The notes beneath the pieces are model-generated. The model was given only the letters and a program-made list of their open reading frames with translations, was not told where the DNA came from and ran no database searches. 64,000 bases of DNA, from NCBI GenBank assembly GCA_965218765.1, contig CBDCLU010000002.1, forward strand, positions 1,612,001 to 1,676,000, given 5' to 3'. Positions within the stretch are counted from its first letter, which is position 1. Every line of letters begins with the position of its first letter. Source of the DNA: JBBPYC01 sp965218765. GTDB lineage: Bacteria > Pseudomonadota > Gammaproteobacteria > Burkholderiales > Burkholderiaceae_C. A program made the position numbers and the translations under genes. Below are positions 7,703-16,425 of this stretch, in pieces.

Positions 7703-8797
7703 TCAGGGCGCCAGTTTCCCCTGCACGCCCTCGACCAGCCAATTCATGCGCAGGATCTGGTCGTCGGTCAGCGCCTGGCGCGCTTCGATCACCACGTGCC
7801 CTTCGTTGTCGCGCACCGGCAGATCGCCCGCAGCGAACGGCTGCAGCCGGCCGGCCGCGATGTCGTCCATGCGGGCCCGTACCTCCCGGCGCAGCGGCTC
7901 TCCGGCAGCGGGCCCGTAGTCGCCGATGCGCACCATGCCGCTGGCCACGCCGCCCCAGACGCGGCCGCTGGTCCAGCTGCCATCCAGCAGCGCCCGCACG
8001 CGCCGCTTGTCGTAATCGCCCCACCAGTGGGTGACGGCTGCGAGCTGCGCATGCGGCGCCACCTCGCGCATGTCCGAGTGGTAGGCGATCGCGAGTTGGC
8101 CGCGTTCCTCGGCCGCGGCCATCACGGCGGTCGATGCGGTGTGGAACGCCAGCACGTCGGCGCCCTGGTTGAACAGCGTCATCGCGGCGTCGCGTTCGCG
8201 CGGCGGGTCGAACCAGGTGTCGAGCCAGATCAGCCGCACCTGCGCGGCCGGGTTGACCGAACGCATGCCGAGCGTGAATGCGTTGATGCCCTGCAGCACT
8301 TCGGGGATCGGAAAACCCGCCACATAGCCCGCGATGCCCGACCGGCTCGCACGCCCGGCCGCGATGCCGGCCAGATAGCGGCCTTCGTAATAGCGCGCGT
8401 TGGCGATCGCCACGTTCGGCGCGGTCTTGTAGCCGGTGATCGATTCGAACTTCACGCCGGGGAAGTCGCGCGCCACTGCCAGGGTCGGCTCCATGTAGCC
8501 GAAGCTGGTGGTGAAGATGAGCTGGTTGCCGTCGCGCGCCAGTTCGCGGATCACGCGCTCGGCGTCCGTCCCTTCCGCGACGTTGTCGACGTGGCGCGTG
8601 CGCACCGCATCGCCGAATGCCTGGTCGACTGCCAGTCGGCCCAGTTCGTGCTGGTGCGTCCAGCCGACCGGCAGCACCGGCGTGACGTAGACGAACGCCA
8701 CGCGCAGCGGCTCGGCCGGCGTGGCCGCCCAGCCTGCTGCGCACGCGACGGTGGCAGCGGCTGCACAGACGATACGCAGGGCGAGGTTTTTATACAT
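7703..8797 (-). CDS. BMP-family (PnrA/Med-like) periplasmic substrate-binding protein
   Basis: 364-aa exported protein. An N-terminal signal peptide (MYKNLALRIVCAAAATVACA) is followed by a mature part starting near AEPLRVAFVYVTPV. It has the BMP/basic-membrane-protein pattern: GWTHQHELGR, a segment with IFTTSFGYMEPT, AIANARYYEGRYLAGIAAG, and a late WWGDYDKR. These proteins bind nucleosides or related small molecules for ABC import. The start at 8797 is chosen because GGAGG lies 7 bases upstream and the signal peptide follows directly; an in-frame extension to 8902 lacks both. No permease or ATPase gene is adjacent in the window, so the transporter partner is unknown. Confidence 0.83.
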   Translation of the reverse strand: MYKNLALRIVCAAAATVACAAGWAATPAEPLRVAFVYVTPVLPVGWTHQHELGRLAVDQAFGDAVRTRHVDNVAEGTDAERVIRELARDGNQLIFTTSFGYMEPTLAVARDFPGVKFESITGYKTAPNVAIANARYYEGRYLAGIAAGRASRSGIAGYVAGFPIPEVLQGINAFTLGMRSVNPAAQVRLIWLDTWFDPPRERDAAMTLFNQGADVLAFHTASTAVMAAAEERGQLAIAYHSDMREVAPHAQLAAVTHWWGDYDKRRVRALLDGSWTSGRVWGGVASGMVRIGDYGPAAGEPLRREVRARMDDIAAGRLQPFAAGDLPVRDNEGHVVIEARQALTDDQILRMNWLVEGVQGKLAP

Positions 8798-9330
8798 GGT
8801 GGTCCTCCACATGGCTCCGGAATGGAACAAACAACACGCTGCGAGAACTGAAGCTACGGCCTGCGGCGTCAGCGGAAGCTTAACCACGCGTGCTGCCGCC
8901 AATTTGCGAAGGACGTCGGTGATTCAGCCGATGGCAGTCGGCCCGCCGCTTTGCTGGGCTGGTGCTCGTTCACGCCGAACGTGATGCACCTTGTCCAAGC
9001 GCGCGTCGTGCCCCGATCAACGCCCGAATCGGGCCTGCATCGCAGCGGTTGAAGGCACCGATTGCAGCTGTGTGTGCGAGCTGCTTGTCGATGGCTCGAT
9101 CACCCGCGGTGCGGTCGGGTCGGACGCACCACGCTGCGCACCGTTGCGGAGCCTGAGCAAGTGGTCTCACCTCAAGGTCCGCATCCGCGTGGGCTGATGC
9201 CCAGAGCCGTTGCCCGAGCGCTTGGCGTGTAGGCATGAACCCGCAACCGTTCGCATGGTTATCCGTCAGTCGCCACGGCAGCGGCCATTCACAATTAACA
9301 GCCAATCACCAATCCGATGGAGCACAACCC
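8798..9330. other. Non-coding stretch, no supported gene
   Basis: About 530 bases between the divergent BMP-family gene and the DUF3606 gene. Open frames here are short, overlapping and without recognisable protein character. Promoters for both flanking genes must lie here but no convincing boxes were recognised. Confidence 0.5.
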
Positions 9331-9579
9331 ATGACCAATGAACAACCGCAAGCCGGTGGAAGCATTCCCGACAGTGACCATATCGAAGTCGGCGACGAAA
9401 GCCGGGTCGAGTACTGGGCCAAGAAGCTCGATGCGACGCCGGATCAGATCAAGGCAGCGGTCGAACGCGTCGGCAATCTTGCCGCAGATGTGGAGATGGA
9501 TCTGAAAGGCACGCATTCAACCACCAACGCGGACCAGGAAGAGCGCGCGGAAGTTGAAGCCAAGGACAAGCCTGCTTGA
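9331..9579 (+). CDS. DUF3606-like small protein
   Basis: 82-aa acidic protein. The core (RVEYWAKKLDATPDQIKAAV then ERVGNLAADV) matches the DUF3606 pattern of a tryptophan/tyrosine helix, a turn and a second helix. The function of that family is unknown. The N-terminal 25 residues and the C-terminal 25 residues are charged and low-complexity. The ATG at 9331 is preceded by GGAG 8-11 bases upstream; an in-frame extension to 9235 is not needed. A clear terminator follows at 9613. Confidence 0.72.
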   Translation: MTNEQPQAGGSIPDSDHIEVGDESRVEYWAKKLDATPDQIKAAVERVGNLAADVEMDLKGTHSTTNADQEERAEVEAKDKPA

Positions 9580-9612
9580 AGCTTCGCCGATCAATAGCCA
9601 AGAAGCGCAAAG

Positions 9613-9652
9613 AAAAAAGCCCCGGTCGCATCGAAGCGCCAGGGCTTTTTTA
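9613..9652. terminator. Bidirectional rho-independent terminator
   Basis: AAAAAAGCCC and GGGCTTTTTT form the stem around a loop containing GTCGCATCGAAGC. A-rich and T-rich flanks on both sides allow it to end both the DUF3606 transcript and the convergent icd transcript. Confidence 0.8.
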
Positions 9653-9705
9653 TAACCGATCGAACCGGTCGCGCCAAGCGTGCCGGTCGATGGGCCGGCT
9701 TGTGA

Positions 9706-10959
9706 TCACATGTTGTCGATCATCACTTGGCCGAAGCCCGAGCAGCTGACCTGCTCGGCGCCGTCCATCAGGCGCGCAAAGTCGTATGTCACCTTTTTGC
9801 TTGCAATCGATTTTTCCATCGAGCTGATGATCAGGTCGGCGGCTTCCTTCCAGCCCATGTGGCGCAGCATCATCTCGGCCGACAGAATCTCGGAGCCCGG
9901 GTTCACATAGTCCTTGCCCGCATATTTCGGCGCGGTGCCGTGGGTGGCCTCGAAGCACGCGATCGAATCCGACATGTTCGCGCCCGGCGCGATGCCGATG
10001 CCGCCGACCTGTGCGGCCAGCGCGTCGGAGATGTAGTCGCCGTTCAGGTTCAACGTGGCGACGACCGAGTATTCGGCCGGGCGCAACAGAATCTGCTGCA
10101 GGAACGCATCGGCGATCACGTCCTTGATGATGATCTCGTTGCCGCTCTTCGGGTTCTTGAAGCTGCACCACGGGCCGCCGTCGATCTCTTTCGCGCCGAA
10201 CTCCTTTTGCGCAAGCGCATAGGCCCAGTCGCGGAAGCCGCCTTCGGTGAACTTCATGATGTTGCCCTTGTGCACGATCGTGACGCTGGGCTTGTCGTTG
10301 TCGATTGCATATTGGATCGCTTTCCTGACCAAGCGCTCGGTGCCTTCGCTCGACACCGGCTTGATGCCGATGCCCGAGGTGTTCGGAAAGCGGATTTTCT
10401 TGACGCCCATCTCGTCGATCAGGAACTTGATGAGCTTCTTGGCCTTGTCGCTCTGCGCTTCGTATTCGATGCCCGCATAGATGTCTTCCGAGTTCTCGCG
10501 GAAGATCACCATGTTGGTCTTCTCGGGTGCCTTGACGGGCGACGGCACCCCCTTGAAATACTGCACCGGGCGCAGGCAGACATACAGATCCAGTTCCTGC
10601 CGCAGCGCGACGTTCAGCGACCGGATGCCGCCGCCGACCGGCGTGGTCAGCGGCCCCTTGATCGACACCACGTATTCGCGCACGATCTTGAGCGTCTCTT
10701 CAGGCAGCCAGACATCCGGGCCATAGACCTTGGTCGCCTTCTCACCGGCGAACACTTCCATCCAGTGGATCTGCTTGCTGCCGCCGTAGGCTTTTTTGAC
10801 GGCCGCATCGACCACTTTGAGCATCACCGGCGTGATGTCCTGGCCGGTGCCGTCACCTTCGATGTACGGAATGATCGGCTGGTCCGGAACGTTCAATGAA
10901 AAGTCGGCATTGACGGTAATCTTCTCGCCCGCATCCGGGACTTTGACGTGCTGATACAT
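9706..10959 (-). CDS. icd: NADP-dependent isocitrate dehydrogenase
   Basis: 417-aa enzyme converting isocitrate to 2-oxoglutarate, CO2 and NADPH in the TCA cycle. It has the full signature of the dimeric bacterial type: PYIEGDGTGQDITP near the N-terminus, the substrate-binding GPLTTPVGGGIRSLNVALRQ, RENSEDIYAGIE, KDVIADAFLQQIL, and the coenzyme region NLNGDYISDALAAQVGG and THGTAPKYAG. The ATG at 10959 (MYQHVKVP) is preceded by GGAAGG at a slightly long spacing; an extension to 11001 is unlikely. It stands alone and is divergent from the small secreted protein at 11250, with a shared promoter region of 290 bases. Confidence 0.95.
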   Translation of the reverse strand: MYQHVKVPDAGEKITVNADFSLNVPDQPIIPYIEGDGTGQDITPVMLKVVDAAVKKAYGGSKQIHWMEVFAGEKATKVYGPDVWLPEETLKIVREYVVSIKGPLTTPVGGGIRSLNVALRQELDLYVCLRPVQYFKGVPSPVKAPEKTNMVIFRENSEDIYAGIEYEAQSDKAKKLIKFLIDEMGVKKIRFPNTSGIGIKPVSSEGTERLVRKAIQYAIDNDKPSVTIVHKGNIMKFTEGGFRDWAYALAQKEFGAKEIDGGPWCSFKNPKSGNEIIIKDVIADAFLQQILLRPAEYSVVATLNLNGDYISDALAAQVGGIGIAPGANMSDSIACFEATHGTAPKYAGKDYVNPGSEILSAEMMLRHMGWKEAADLIISSMEKSIASKKVTYDFARLMDGAEQVSCSGFGQVMIDNM

Positions 10960-11249
10960 AGGGCGAATGACCTTCCTGGAAAAAAGAAATGCCGAAGACA
11001 TTCGGCAGGGTGACGATTGAAGCCATCATGGATTGCCGAGGCGTGAAGTTGACAGCTGCATCAACCTTTGCGCGCCCCATCCGTTTGATATGAAAGTGCG
11101 TAGGATTCTACCGACATCGCTTGCGCAACGAACCTGTCAACGACGCTCGGATGGGTCACGTTAAAGTGCGGTCGTCAGTCTGCGCCAAAGGCTTTTCGCC
11201 CACTGGCAGGCTGTTGGCAATCCAGACGACATAAACCAAAGGACAATCG

Positions 11250-11717
11250 ATGAAAGCAAGCGTTGCAACCCTCCTGATCGCAGGCCTCATGGCAGGCGGT
11301 GCGTTCGCGCAGACCACTGCGCCCTTGACCGGCACTGCACAGGCGCCGACCAAACCCGGCACCCCGACCGAAGCAGCCGGTGGTGCGCAGGGCAACACGC
11401 CGACGTCCGTGAACACCCCGCAGGCTGGCCCGAAAATGACTTCGCCGAAGGGTGCGGTCGACAAAGGCGTGGTCAGCACACCGGCGCAGGCGCAAGGCTC
11501 GACTGCAACCGCTCCCGAGAACGTCATGAAGCATGACAACAAGGTCCAGCACACGACCGCGCCGCGTGATGGCAATGGCATGCGGACCGACAAGGCGACG
11601 ATGACGAAGAACGTCGACAAGCCGGAGTCGCCTGTGGTGTTGACGACGCCTGCACCAGGCCCCGTCAAGACGACGCCGAATGCGACGCCGACGGGCGGCA
11701 CGCCCACTGCGAAGTGA
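11250..11717 (+). CDS. Small secreted low-complexity protein (Thr/Pro/Ala/Gly-rich)
   Basis: 155 aa. A clear signal peptide (MKASVATLLIAGLMAGGAFA, cleavage after AFA) is followed by a Pro/Thr/Lys-rich, cysteine-free, probably disordered mature region with repeated TP, TPT and PK stretches. No domain was recognised. The leader AAAGGACAATC just before the ATG is shared with the gene at 12108, and the two signal peptides are alike, so the pair look like paralogues. A terminator follows. An envelope or extracellular location is inferred; the function is unknown. Confidence 0.65.
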   Translation: MKASVATLLIAGLMAGGAFAQTTAPLTGTAQAPTKPGTPTEAAGGAQGNTPTSVNTPQAGPKMTSPKGAVDKGVVSTPAQAQGSTATAPENVMKHDNKVQHTTAPRDGNGMRTDKATMTKNVDKPESPVVLTTPAPGPVKTTPNATPTGGTPTAK

Positions 11718-11779
11718 GGGCGTAGTCGGCTTTGAACGCCTTGCGCTTGCACAAGCTGCAAGGCGTCTGGTCCGACAAC

Positions 11780-11815
11780 AAGCCTACGTTCGATCGTGGG
11801 CTTTTTTGTTTTTTG
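11780..11815 (+). terminator. Rho-independent terminator
   Basis: AAGCCTACG pairs with CGTGGGCTT (one G-U) around TTCGAT and is followed by TTTTTGTTTTTT. It lies 60 bases after the stop of the small secreted protein gene. Confidence 0.75.
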
Positions 11816-12107
11816 CGACGGTTGGTGAATGGACTGAATGAGCAGCGGCTTGATTACTTCGATTCATGTAACCTTTGGGTTGGCGGCATCGAAACTCACT
11901 CGACGCCTCTGTCGTCAATGATATGTCGCTGGTCGATACGAATGCCATACGCGCATTTATGTCAACCTTGCCTTGATGCTTGCGTTGAAGTGAAGCTTTC
12001 TTGATGTGTTGCCGTAAAGCTATCGAGGCAACTTGAGGAAGTTGTTCGAAGCGTTCCGCTTGGAATGAAGCAGTTGTTTGGTTTTATTTATGAAAAGGAC
12101 AATCCTC
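11816..12107. other. Intergenic region, AT-richer, no supported gene
   Basis: Holds the leader of the second small secreted protein. An open frame running through the terminator at 11780 was judged spurious. No promoter boxes could be assigned with confidence. Confidence 0.45.
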
Positions 12108-12470
12108 ATGATGAAGAAAATGATTCCCGTTCTGATTGCCGGCCTGTTTAGCGCTGGTGCGTTCGCGCAGGCAGTCACCACCAAGCCCGGTGAAGCGATG
12201 GGCCCGACCGGCACGAACAGCCAGTCGACCGGTGCATCGAAGAGCTCGGGTATGCCGTTGAAGGGCGATGCGGGTGCCAAGACCGGCGCTGCCGTTACCA
12301 CCAAGCCTGGCGACGCCATGGGCCCGACCACGACCACGGCAACGAACCCGGGTACGGCGTCCACTGGGGGCACATTGAAAGGGGACAAAACCCGCGATCC
12401 GGCAGTCACGATCCAGCCGGGTGGTGCGATGGGTCCGACCGGCGCGACGTCTGCCGGCCCGAAGAAATAA
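12108..12470 (+). CDS. Small secreted protein with three PG-x-AMGPT repeats
   Basis: 120 aa. The signal peptide MMKKMIPVLIAGLFSAGAFA is followed by three repeats with the core T-x-x-PG-x-AMGPT (TKPGEAMGPT, TKPGDAMGPT, IQPGGAMGPT), separated by about 35 Gly/Thr/Ser-rich residues. The start at 12108 is chosen because AAAAGGACAATC precedes it exactly as in the gene at 11250; ATGs at 12090 and 12111 are alternatives. No cysteines and no known domain were seen. The 290-base region upstream is AT-richer than its surroundings. The role is unknown; a disordered periplasmic or surface protein is likely. Confidence 0.65.
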   Translation: MMKKMIPVLIAGLFSAGAFAQAVTTKPGEAMGPTGTNSQSTGASKSSGMPLKGDAGAKTGAAVTTKPGDAMGPTTTTATNPGTASTGGTLKGDKTRDPAVTIQPGGAMGPTGATSAGPKK

Positions 12471-12693
12471 GTTCCCACTCGGACAGGGCGCGAAGCCAGC
12501 CGGTTCAGCTGCATCGATGCAGCCGCGACCAGCTGGTGCCCACCACCGGTTGAAACTGAAGGCCTGCGTCAGCAGGCTTTTTCTTTTGCGCCTTGCATTG
12601 CTGCGCGGCTCCGCTTGTGTGCGGCATGCGCATGATTCGGCAGGACCGACTCCAGCCCTCCCTTCCCCATCACCACGACTGGATGATCCGACC

Positions 12694-13176
12694 ATGCGCT
12701 CGGCAAACTCCCGCCTCGTTGCCGGTATTGCGGCTACTTTTGCATTGACCCTGTCGCAGGCAGGCCCTGTCATCGCTGAGCCTGCACCACAGTTGAATTT
12801 GCCGCGCGAGCAGTTGTCGGCAGGCGTACACCGCATCGACGTGCAGATCGCAGCAACCCCTGCGCAGCGCGAGATCGGCCTGATGATGCGCGCCGACATG
12901 CCACAACCCGAAGGCATGCTGTTCGTGTTCGAGGAGCCCGGTGTCCAGTGCTTCTGGATGAAGAACACGCTGCTGCCGCTCACGGCTGCGTTCGTCGATG
13001 ACCGTGGTGCGATCGTGAATCTGGCCGACATGCAGCCGCAGACGACCGAGTCGCACTGCTCGAGCGCACCGGTCCGTTATGTGCTGGAGATGAACCAGGG
13101 CTGGTTTGCGAAGCGGCACATCGGCGCCGGCGCGAAGCTCAGCGGTCTCCGGTTCGAGTCGGCTTCACGGAAGTGA
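12694..13176 (+). CDS. DUF192-family exported protein
   Basis: 160 aa with a signal peptide (cleavage near VIAEPAP) and a DUF192 domain. It shows RIDVQIAATPAQREIGLMMR, the MPQPEGMLFVFEEPG turn and CFWMKNTLLPL, followed by the acidic AFVDDRGAIVNL strand and VLEMNQGWF. These are the conserved family elements. DUF192 proteins are small beta-rich periplasmic or secreted proteins of unsettled function. The ATG at 12694 opens the signal peptide. The gene is convergent with sodB, with a strong hairpin between them. Confidence 0.85.
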   Translation: MRSANSRLVAGIAATFALTLSQAGPVIAEPAPQLNLPREQLSAGVHRIDVQIAATPAQREIGLMMRADMPQPEGMLFVFEEPGVQCFWMKNTLLPLTAAFVDDRGAIVNLADMQPQTTESHCSSAPVRYVLEMNQGWFAKRHIGAGAKLSGLRFESASRK

Positions 13177-13202
13177 ATGCGCTCGTGCATCGGCTGACTG
13201 CG

Positions 13203-13244
13203 CAAAAAGCAAGGGCCGGCACGCGCTCGACGCATGCCGGCCCT
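13203..13244 (-). terminator. Rho-independent terminator of sodB
   Basis: Perfect 10-bp stem AGGGCCGGCA / TGCCGGCCCT (13212-13244). On the minus strand it is followed by TTGCTTTTTGCG. It lies just downstream of the sodB stop and may also end the convergent DUF192 transcript. Confidence 0.75.
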
Positions 13245-13266
13245 GGTGGCCGCGGGCCTTGGCGCG

Positions 13267-13848
13267 TCAGGTGAAGTTGGACTGCGCGAAGTCCCAGTTC
13301 ACGAGCTTATCGAGCCAGGTTTCCACGAACTTCGGCCTTGCATTGCGGTAGTCGATGTAGTAGGCATGTTCCCACACGTCGACGGTCAGCAGGCCCTTGT
13401 CGCTGGTGGTCAGCGCACAGCCGGCAGCGCCCATGTTCACGATATCGAGCGAGCCGTCGGGCTTTTTCACGAGCCAAGTCCAGCCGGATCCGAAGTTGCC
13501 GACCGCGCTCTTGGTGAACGCTTCCTTGAACGCACTGAAACTGCCCCATTTGCCATCGATTGCCTTGGCCAGCGCACCGTCAGGCGTGCCGCCGCCGCTG
13601 GGCTTCATGCAGCTCCAGAAAAATGTGTGGTTCCAGTTTTGCGCAGCGTTGTTGTAGATGCCGCCGCTGGATTTCTTGACGATTTCCTCAAGCTGCATGT
13701 TCTCGAATTCGGTGCCCTTTTGCAGATCGTTCAAGTTCTTCACGTAGGCCGCATGGTGCTTGCCGTGGTGGTATTCAAGCGTTTCCTTCGAATAGTCGGG
13801 CGCCAGCGCATCGACCGGATACGGCAGGTCAGGCAGTTTGTGTTCCAT
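13267..13848 (-). CDS. sodB: Superoxide dismutase [Fe]
   Basis: 193-aa Fe/Mn-type superoxide dismutase, the cytoplasmic enzyme that converts superoxide to O2 and H2O2. Metal ligands are visible: H27 in EYHHGKHH, H74 in NWNHTFFW, and D157 and H161 in DVWEHAYYIDY. Gln70 in AAQNWNH is the outer-sphere residue position that marks the iron type. The length and the full C-terminal helix are normal. It is convergent with the DUF192 gene and upstream of xseA on the same strand (xseA ends 87 bases before its start). Confidence 0.95.
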   Translation of the reverse strand: MEHKLPDLPYPVDALAPDYSKETLEYHHGKHHAAYVKNLNDLQKGTEFENMQLEEIVKKSSGGIYNNAAQNWNHTFFWSCMKPSGGGTPDGALAKAIDGKWGSFSAFKEAFTKSAVGNFGSGWTWLVKKPDGSLDIVNMGAAGCALTTSDKGLLTVDVWEHAYYIDYRNARPKFVETWLDKLVNWDFAQSNFT

Positions 13849-13935
13849 GGTGGTTGTCCTTCTGTATGGCTGTGAGGAAAGGGTACGGATCGGTGAGAGC
13901 AGCAGGCGCCAGCCGCCCTGCTGCCCTGGTCAGGC

Positions 13936-15279
13936 TCATTCTAAGGACCTAATCGTTGGCTGCGGCGTGATGACGATCAGACCTGCGGCGCCGTCGGCCA
14001 GCGTCGCAGTGACCGCCCGGCCGGCCGGCAGCTGCCGCACGCTCGTGATCGCAACGCCGTCCTGTGCATCCGCCAGCCACGCATAACCGCGCCGCAGCAC
14101 CGATTGCGGCCCCAGCAGCAGCAGCGCGCGCTCAGCGCGCTCAAGCCGGGCACGCGTATCCGCCATGCCGTTGCGCCGAACGCTGGCGAGCCGCTGGTGC
14201 AGACTGTCGGCGCGGCGTTGCGCGCGCGCGGCGGCCGCCGCGATGCCGGTATCCAGCCGCTGCTGCTGGCGCGCGAGCAACAGCCGCTGCGCATGGCCGA
14301 TGCCGGACGGCCGGCCCAGCCGCTGCGCGGCCCGGTCCAGCCGCTGCGCACGCCGATCCAGCTCACGCGCAAGCCCCTGTCGCAGCCGCTGCCGCGCTTG
14401 ATCGAGTGCGGCCAGCCACTGCTCGCGCGGCGCCAGCGCCAGCTCGGCTGCTGCGGTCGGCGTCGGCGCGCGCAGGTCGGCGCAAAAGTCAGCGATCGTG
14501 AAGTCGGTTTCATGGCCGACGCCGACGATCACCGGCCGGGCACTCGCCACGATTGCACGCGCGAGTTGTTCGTCGTTGAACGCCCAGAGGTCTTCGATCG
14601 AGCCGCCGCCGCGCACCAGCAGCACCAGATCGACGACGCGGCCATCCGGCAGCAGGCCAGGCTGCTGCACCTGAGCCAGCGCCGCGCCGAGTTCGGCGGC
14701 CGCGCCGGCGCCTTGCACGCGCGCGGGCGCCAGCACGACTTCGAGCTGTGGTGCACGCCGACGCAGCGCGCTCAGCACGTCGTGCAGCGCTGCCGCACCC
14801 GTTGAAGTCACCAAGCCGATCGCGCGCGGCAGTCGCGGCAGCGCGCGTTTGCGGGCGGAGTCGAACAGACCTTCGGCGTCGAGCCGTGCCTTCAGTTGCA
14901 GAAACTGCTCGAACAGCGCGCCGGCACCAGCGCGCTGCATGCTCTCCACCACCAACTGCAGTTCACCGCGCGCCTCGTACACGGTGAGCCGACCGCGCAG
15001 TTCCAGCACGGCGCCGTCCTGCGGCGTGAAGTCGAGCAGACTGGCGGCGCGCCGGAACATCGCGCAACGCAACTGGCCGGCTGCATCCTTGATCGAAAAG
15101 TAGCAGTGCCCGCTGGCGGCGCGCGTGAAGCCGGAAAGCTCGCCGCGCACCGCAACCGGATTGAAGCGCGCATCCAGCGCACCCGCCACGGCGCGGCACA
15201 GTGCGCCGACTGGCCAGACGGACGGCGCCACCACGCGGTTTTCAGGCTCGAACACCAGCAACAGCGCGGGTTCGCGCAT
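13936..15279 (-). CDS. xseA: Exodeoxyribonuclease VII large subunit
   Basis: 447 aa. An N-terminal OB-fold (about residues 20-115; VRGELSGFTRAASGHCYFS) precedes the catalytic region with IGLVTSTGAAALHDVLSALRRR, LLVRGGGSIEDLWAFND, PVIVGVGHETDFTIADF and DLRAPTPTAAAE. A long Arg/Gln-rich coiled coil (about 290-390) and a C-terminal beta tail follow. With XseB it degrades single-stranded DNA to oligonucleotides. xseB is not in the window. The gene is followed by sodB on the same strand and is divergent from exbB. Confidence 0.93.
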   Translation of the reverse strand: MREPALLLVFEPENRVVAPSVWPVGALCRAVAGALDARFNPVAVRGELSGFTRAASGHCYFSIKDAAGQLRCAMFRRAASLLDFTPQDGAVLELRGRLTVYEARGELQLVVESMQRAGAGALFEQFLQLKARLDAEGLFDSARKRALPRLPRAIGLVTSTGAAALHDVLSALRRRAPQLEVVLAPARVQGAGAAAELGAALAQVQQPGLLPDGRVVDLVLLVRGGGSIEDLWAFNDEQLARAIVASARPVIVGVGHETDFTIADFCADLRAPTPTAAAELALAPREQWLAALDQARQRLRQGLARELDRRAQRLDRAAQRLGRPSGIGHAQRLLLARQQQRLDTGIAAAAARAQRRADSLHQRLASVRRNGMADTRARLERAERALLLLGPQSVLRRGYAWLADAQDGVAITSVRQLPAGRAVTATLADGAAGLIVITPQPTIRSLE

Positions 15280-15705
15280 ATTTCTGCATGCGACTCATCC
15301 ACAGCGCGGGCAAAAGTGCCCTGCGCGTGGCCGAACCCACTGGACGTTGTGGCTGCTCGGTGCAAGTGGTTGATTTTGTTGGATTTTCCACTGTCTTATT
15401 TTTCATCAGATTGTCATGAGCACGCACTGATGCGGCATTCAGCCTGTTCAATCCCAACTTGCCAACAAAGTTATCCACAGAAAATGTGGACTTTTTGCAC
15501 ACCGGGCACCCGATGCAGCCAGCGCCGCCTGCAGACCTGTCCGGAGCGGATGAAGGCGATCAGCAAGGACCAGTTTCACCAGATGGAAAGCACGGCGCCG
15601 GCGACCGATCGCGGCCAAACACGGTCTAGGTCGGCAAAAAGTGCTGCGCGATAATCGCGCCGTGACGCCACGCCGCCCGCGTGGCGAACTGCCGGGGACG
15701 CCGAC
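15280..15705. other. Divergent intergenic region between xseA and exbB
   Basis: About 425 bases, partly AT-richer. It contains an isolated TTATCCACA motif and small hairpin (15471-15495). Several short open frames occur but none looks like a real gene. The promoters of xseA and of the exbB-adk block must lie here. Confidence 0.45.
15471..15495 (+). promoter_or_regulatory. DnaA-box-like TTATCCACA within a small stem-loop
   Basis: TTATCCACA equals the DnaA consensus. TCCACA and TGTGGA form a perfect 6-bp stem around GAAAA, followed by C and five T. Either a DnaA site or a weak terminator is possible. No cluster of boxes is present, so this is not an origin. Confidence 0.35.
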
Positions 15706-16425
15706 TTGATTTCGATCATACAAGCCGCTGGCTGGCCGATCTGGCCGCTGGTGCTCTGCTCGATCGCCGCACTCGCGCTGGTGATCGAGCGCTTCATCAG
15801 CCTGCAGCGCGGCAAGATCGTGCCGCCGAAACTGCTCGATGACGCGATGACGGTGTCGCTGCGCACCGTTCCGTCTTCCGAGGTGATCGCCAAGCTGGAG
15901 CAGAACTCGTCGCTCGGCCGCATCCTGGCCAGTGGTCTACGCCTGCTGAAGACGAACCCGCGCTGCAGCGACGAGGAACTGCATGCCCAACTGGAAGCCA
16001 CCGGTCGCGAAGTCGCGCACCGGCTGGAACGCTACCTGAGCGCATTGGCCACGATCGCCTCGGCCGCGCCGCTGCTCGGCCTGCTGGGCACCGTGATCGG
16101 GATGATCGAGATCTTCGGTTCGCAAACCCCGGGCGCGGCCGGCGGCGTCGGCGGCAATCCGGCGCAGCTCGCGCACGGGATCTCGGTTGCGCTCTACAAC
16201 ACCGCATTCGGGTTGATGATCGCGATTCCGGCGCTGATCTTCTGGCGCTACTTCCGTGCGCGCGTGGACGCCTATCTGCTCACGCTCGAGCTGGCATCCG
16301 ATCGTTTCGCACGCCATCTGGGCCGGCTTACGCGCACGGCAATCGCGGACGCCGCGCCGCCGGCCGGCTTGGCGCCACGGCCGGCACCGCTGCCCGGCGC
16401 CCAGCGAAGCGGCAGCGGCGCATGA
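15706..16425 (+). CDS. exbB: ExbB/TolQ-family proton channel subunit
   Basis: 239-aa inner-membrane protein of the MotA/TolQ/ExbB family. Helix 1 is at the N-terminus (GWPIWPLVLCSIAALALVIE); two more helices lie near residues 110-130 (ASAAPLLGLLGTVIGMIEIF) and 160-185 (SVALYNTAFGLMIAIPALIF). With ExbD it uses the proton gradient to energise TonB- or Tol-type transport. A TTG at 15706 is the start that keeps the whole first helix. It overlaps exbD by four bases (ATGA) and heads the exbBD-lpxK-kdsB-adk block. Whether TonB or Tol is the partner cannot be told; the neighbours fit the ExbB label used in Burkholderiales. Confidence 0.85.
   Translation: MISIIQAAGWPIWPLVLCSIAALALVIERFISLQRGKIVPPKLLDDAMTVSLRTVPSSEVIAKLEQNSSLGRILASGLRLLKTNPRCSDEELHAQLEATGREVAHRLERYLSALATIASAAPLLGLLGTVIGMIEIFGSQTPGAAGGVGGNPAQLAHGISVALYNTAFGLMIAIPALIFWRYFRARVDAYLLTLELASDRFARHLGRLTRTAIADAAPPAGLAPRPAPLPGAQRSGSGA

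Noticed and set aside
6842..8851. Long plus-strand frame over dcd and the BMP gene
   Set aside because: It is the antisense shadow of dcd (including the intein) and the BMP-type gene; composition is Arg/His/Ala-rich without any family motif.
9727..10899. Long plus-strand frame across icd
   Set aside because: Antisense shadow of icd; no recognisable domain and no ribosome-binding site.
11732..12004. Small frame across the terminator at 11780
   Set aside because: It runs through a strong terminator and shows no protein-like conservation pattern.
15471..15495. Replication origin
   Set aside because: Only one DnaA box, no AT-rich unwinding region or neighbouring dnaA/gidA; kept only as a possible regulatory site.
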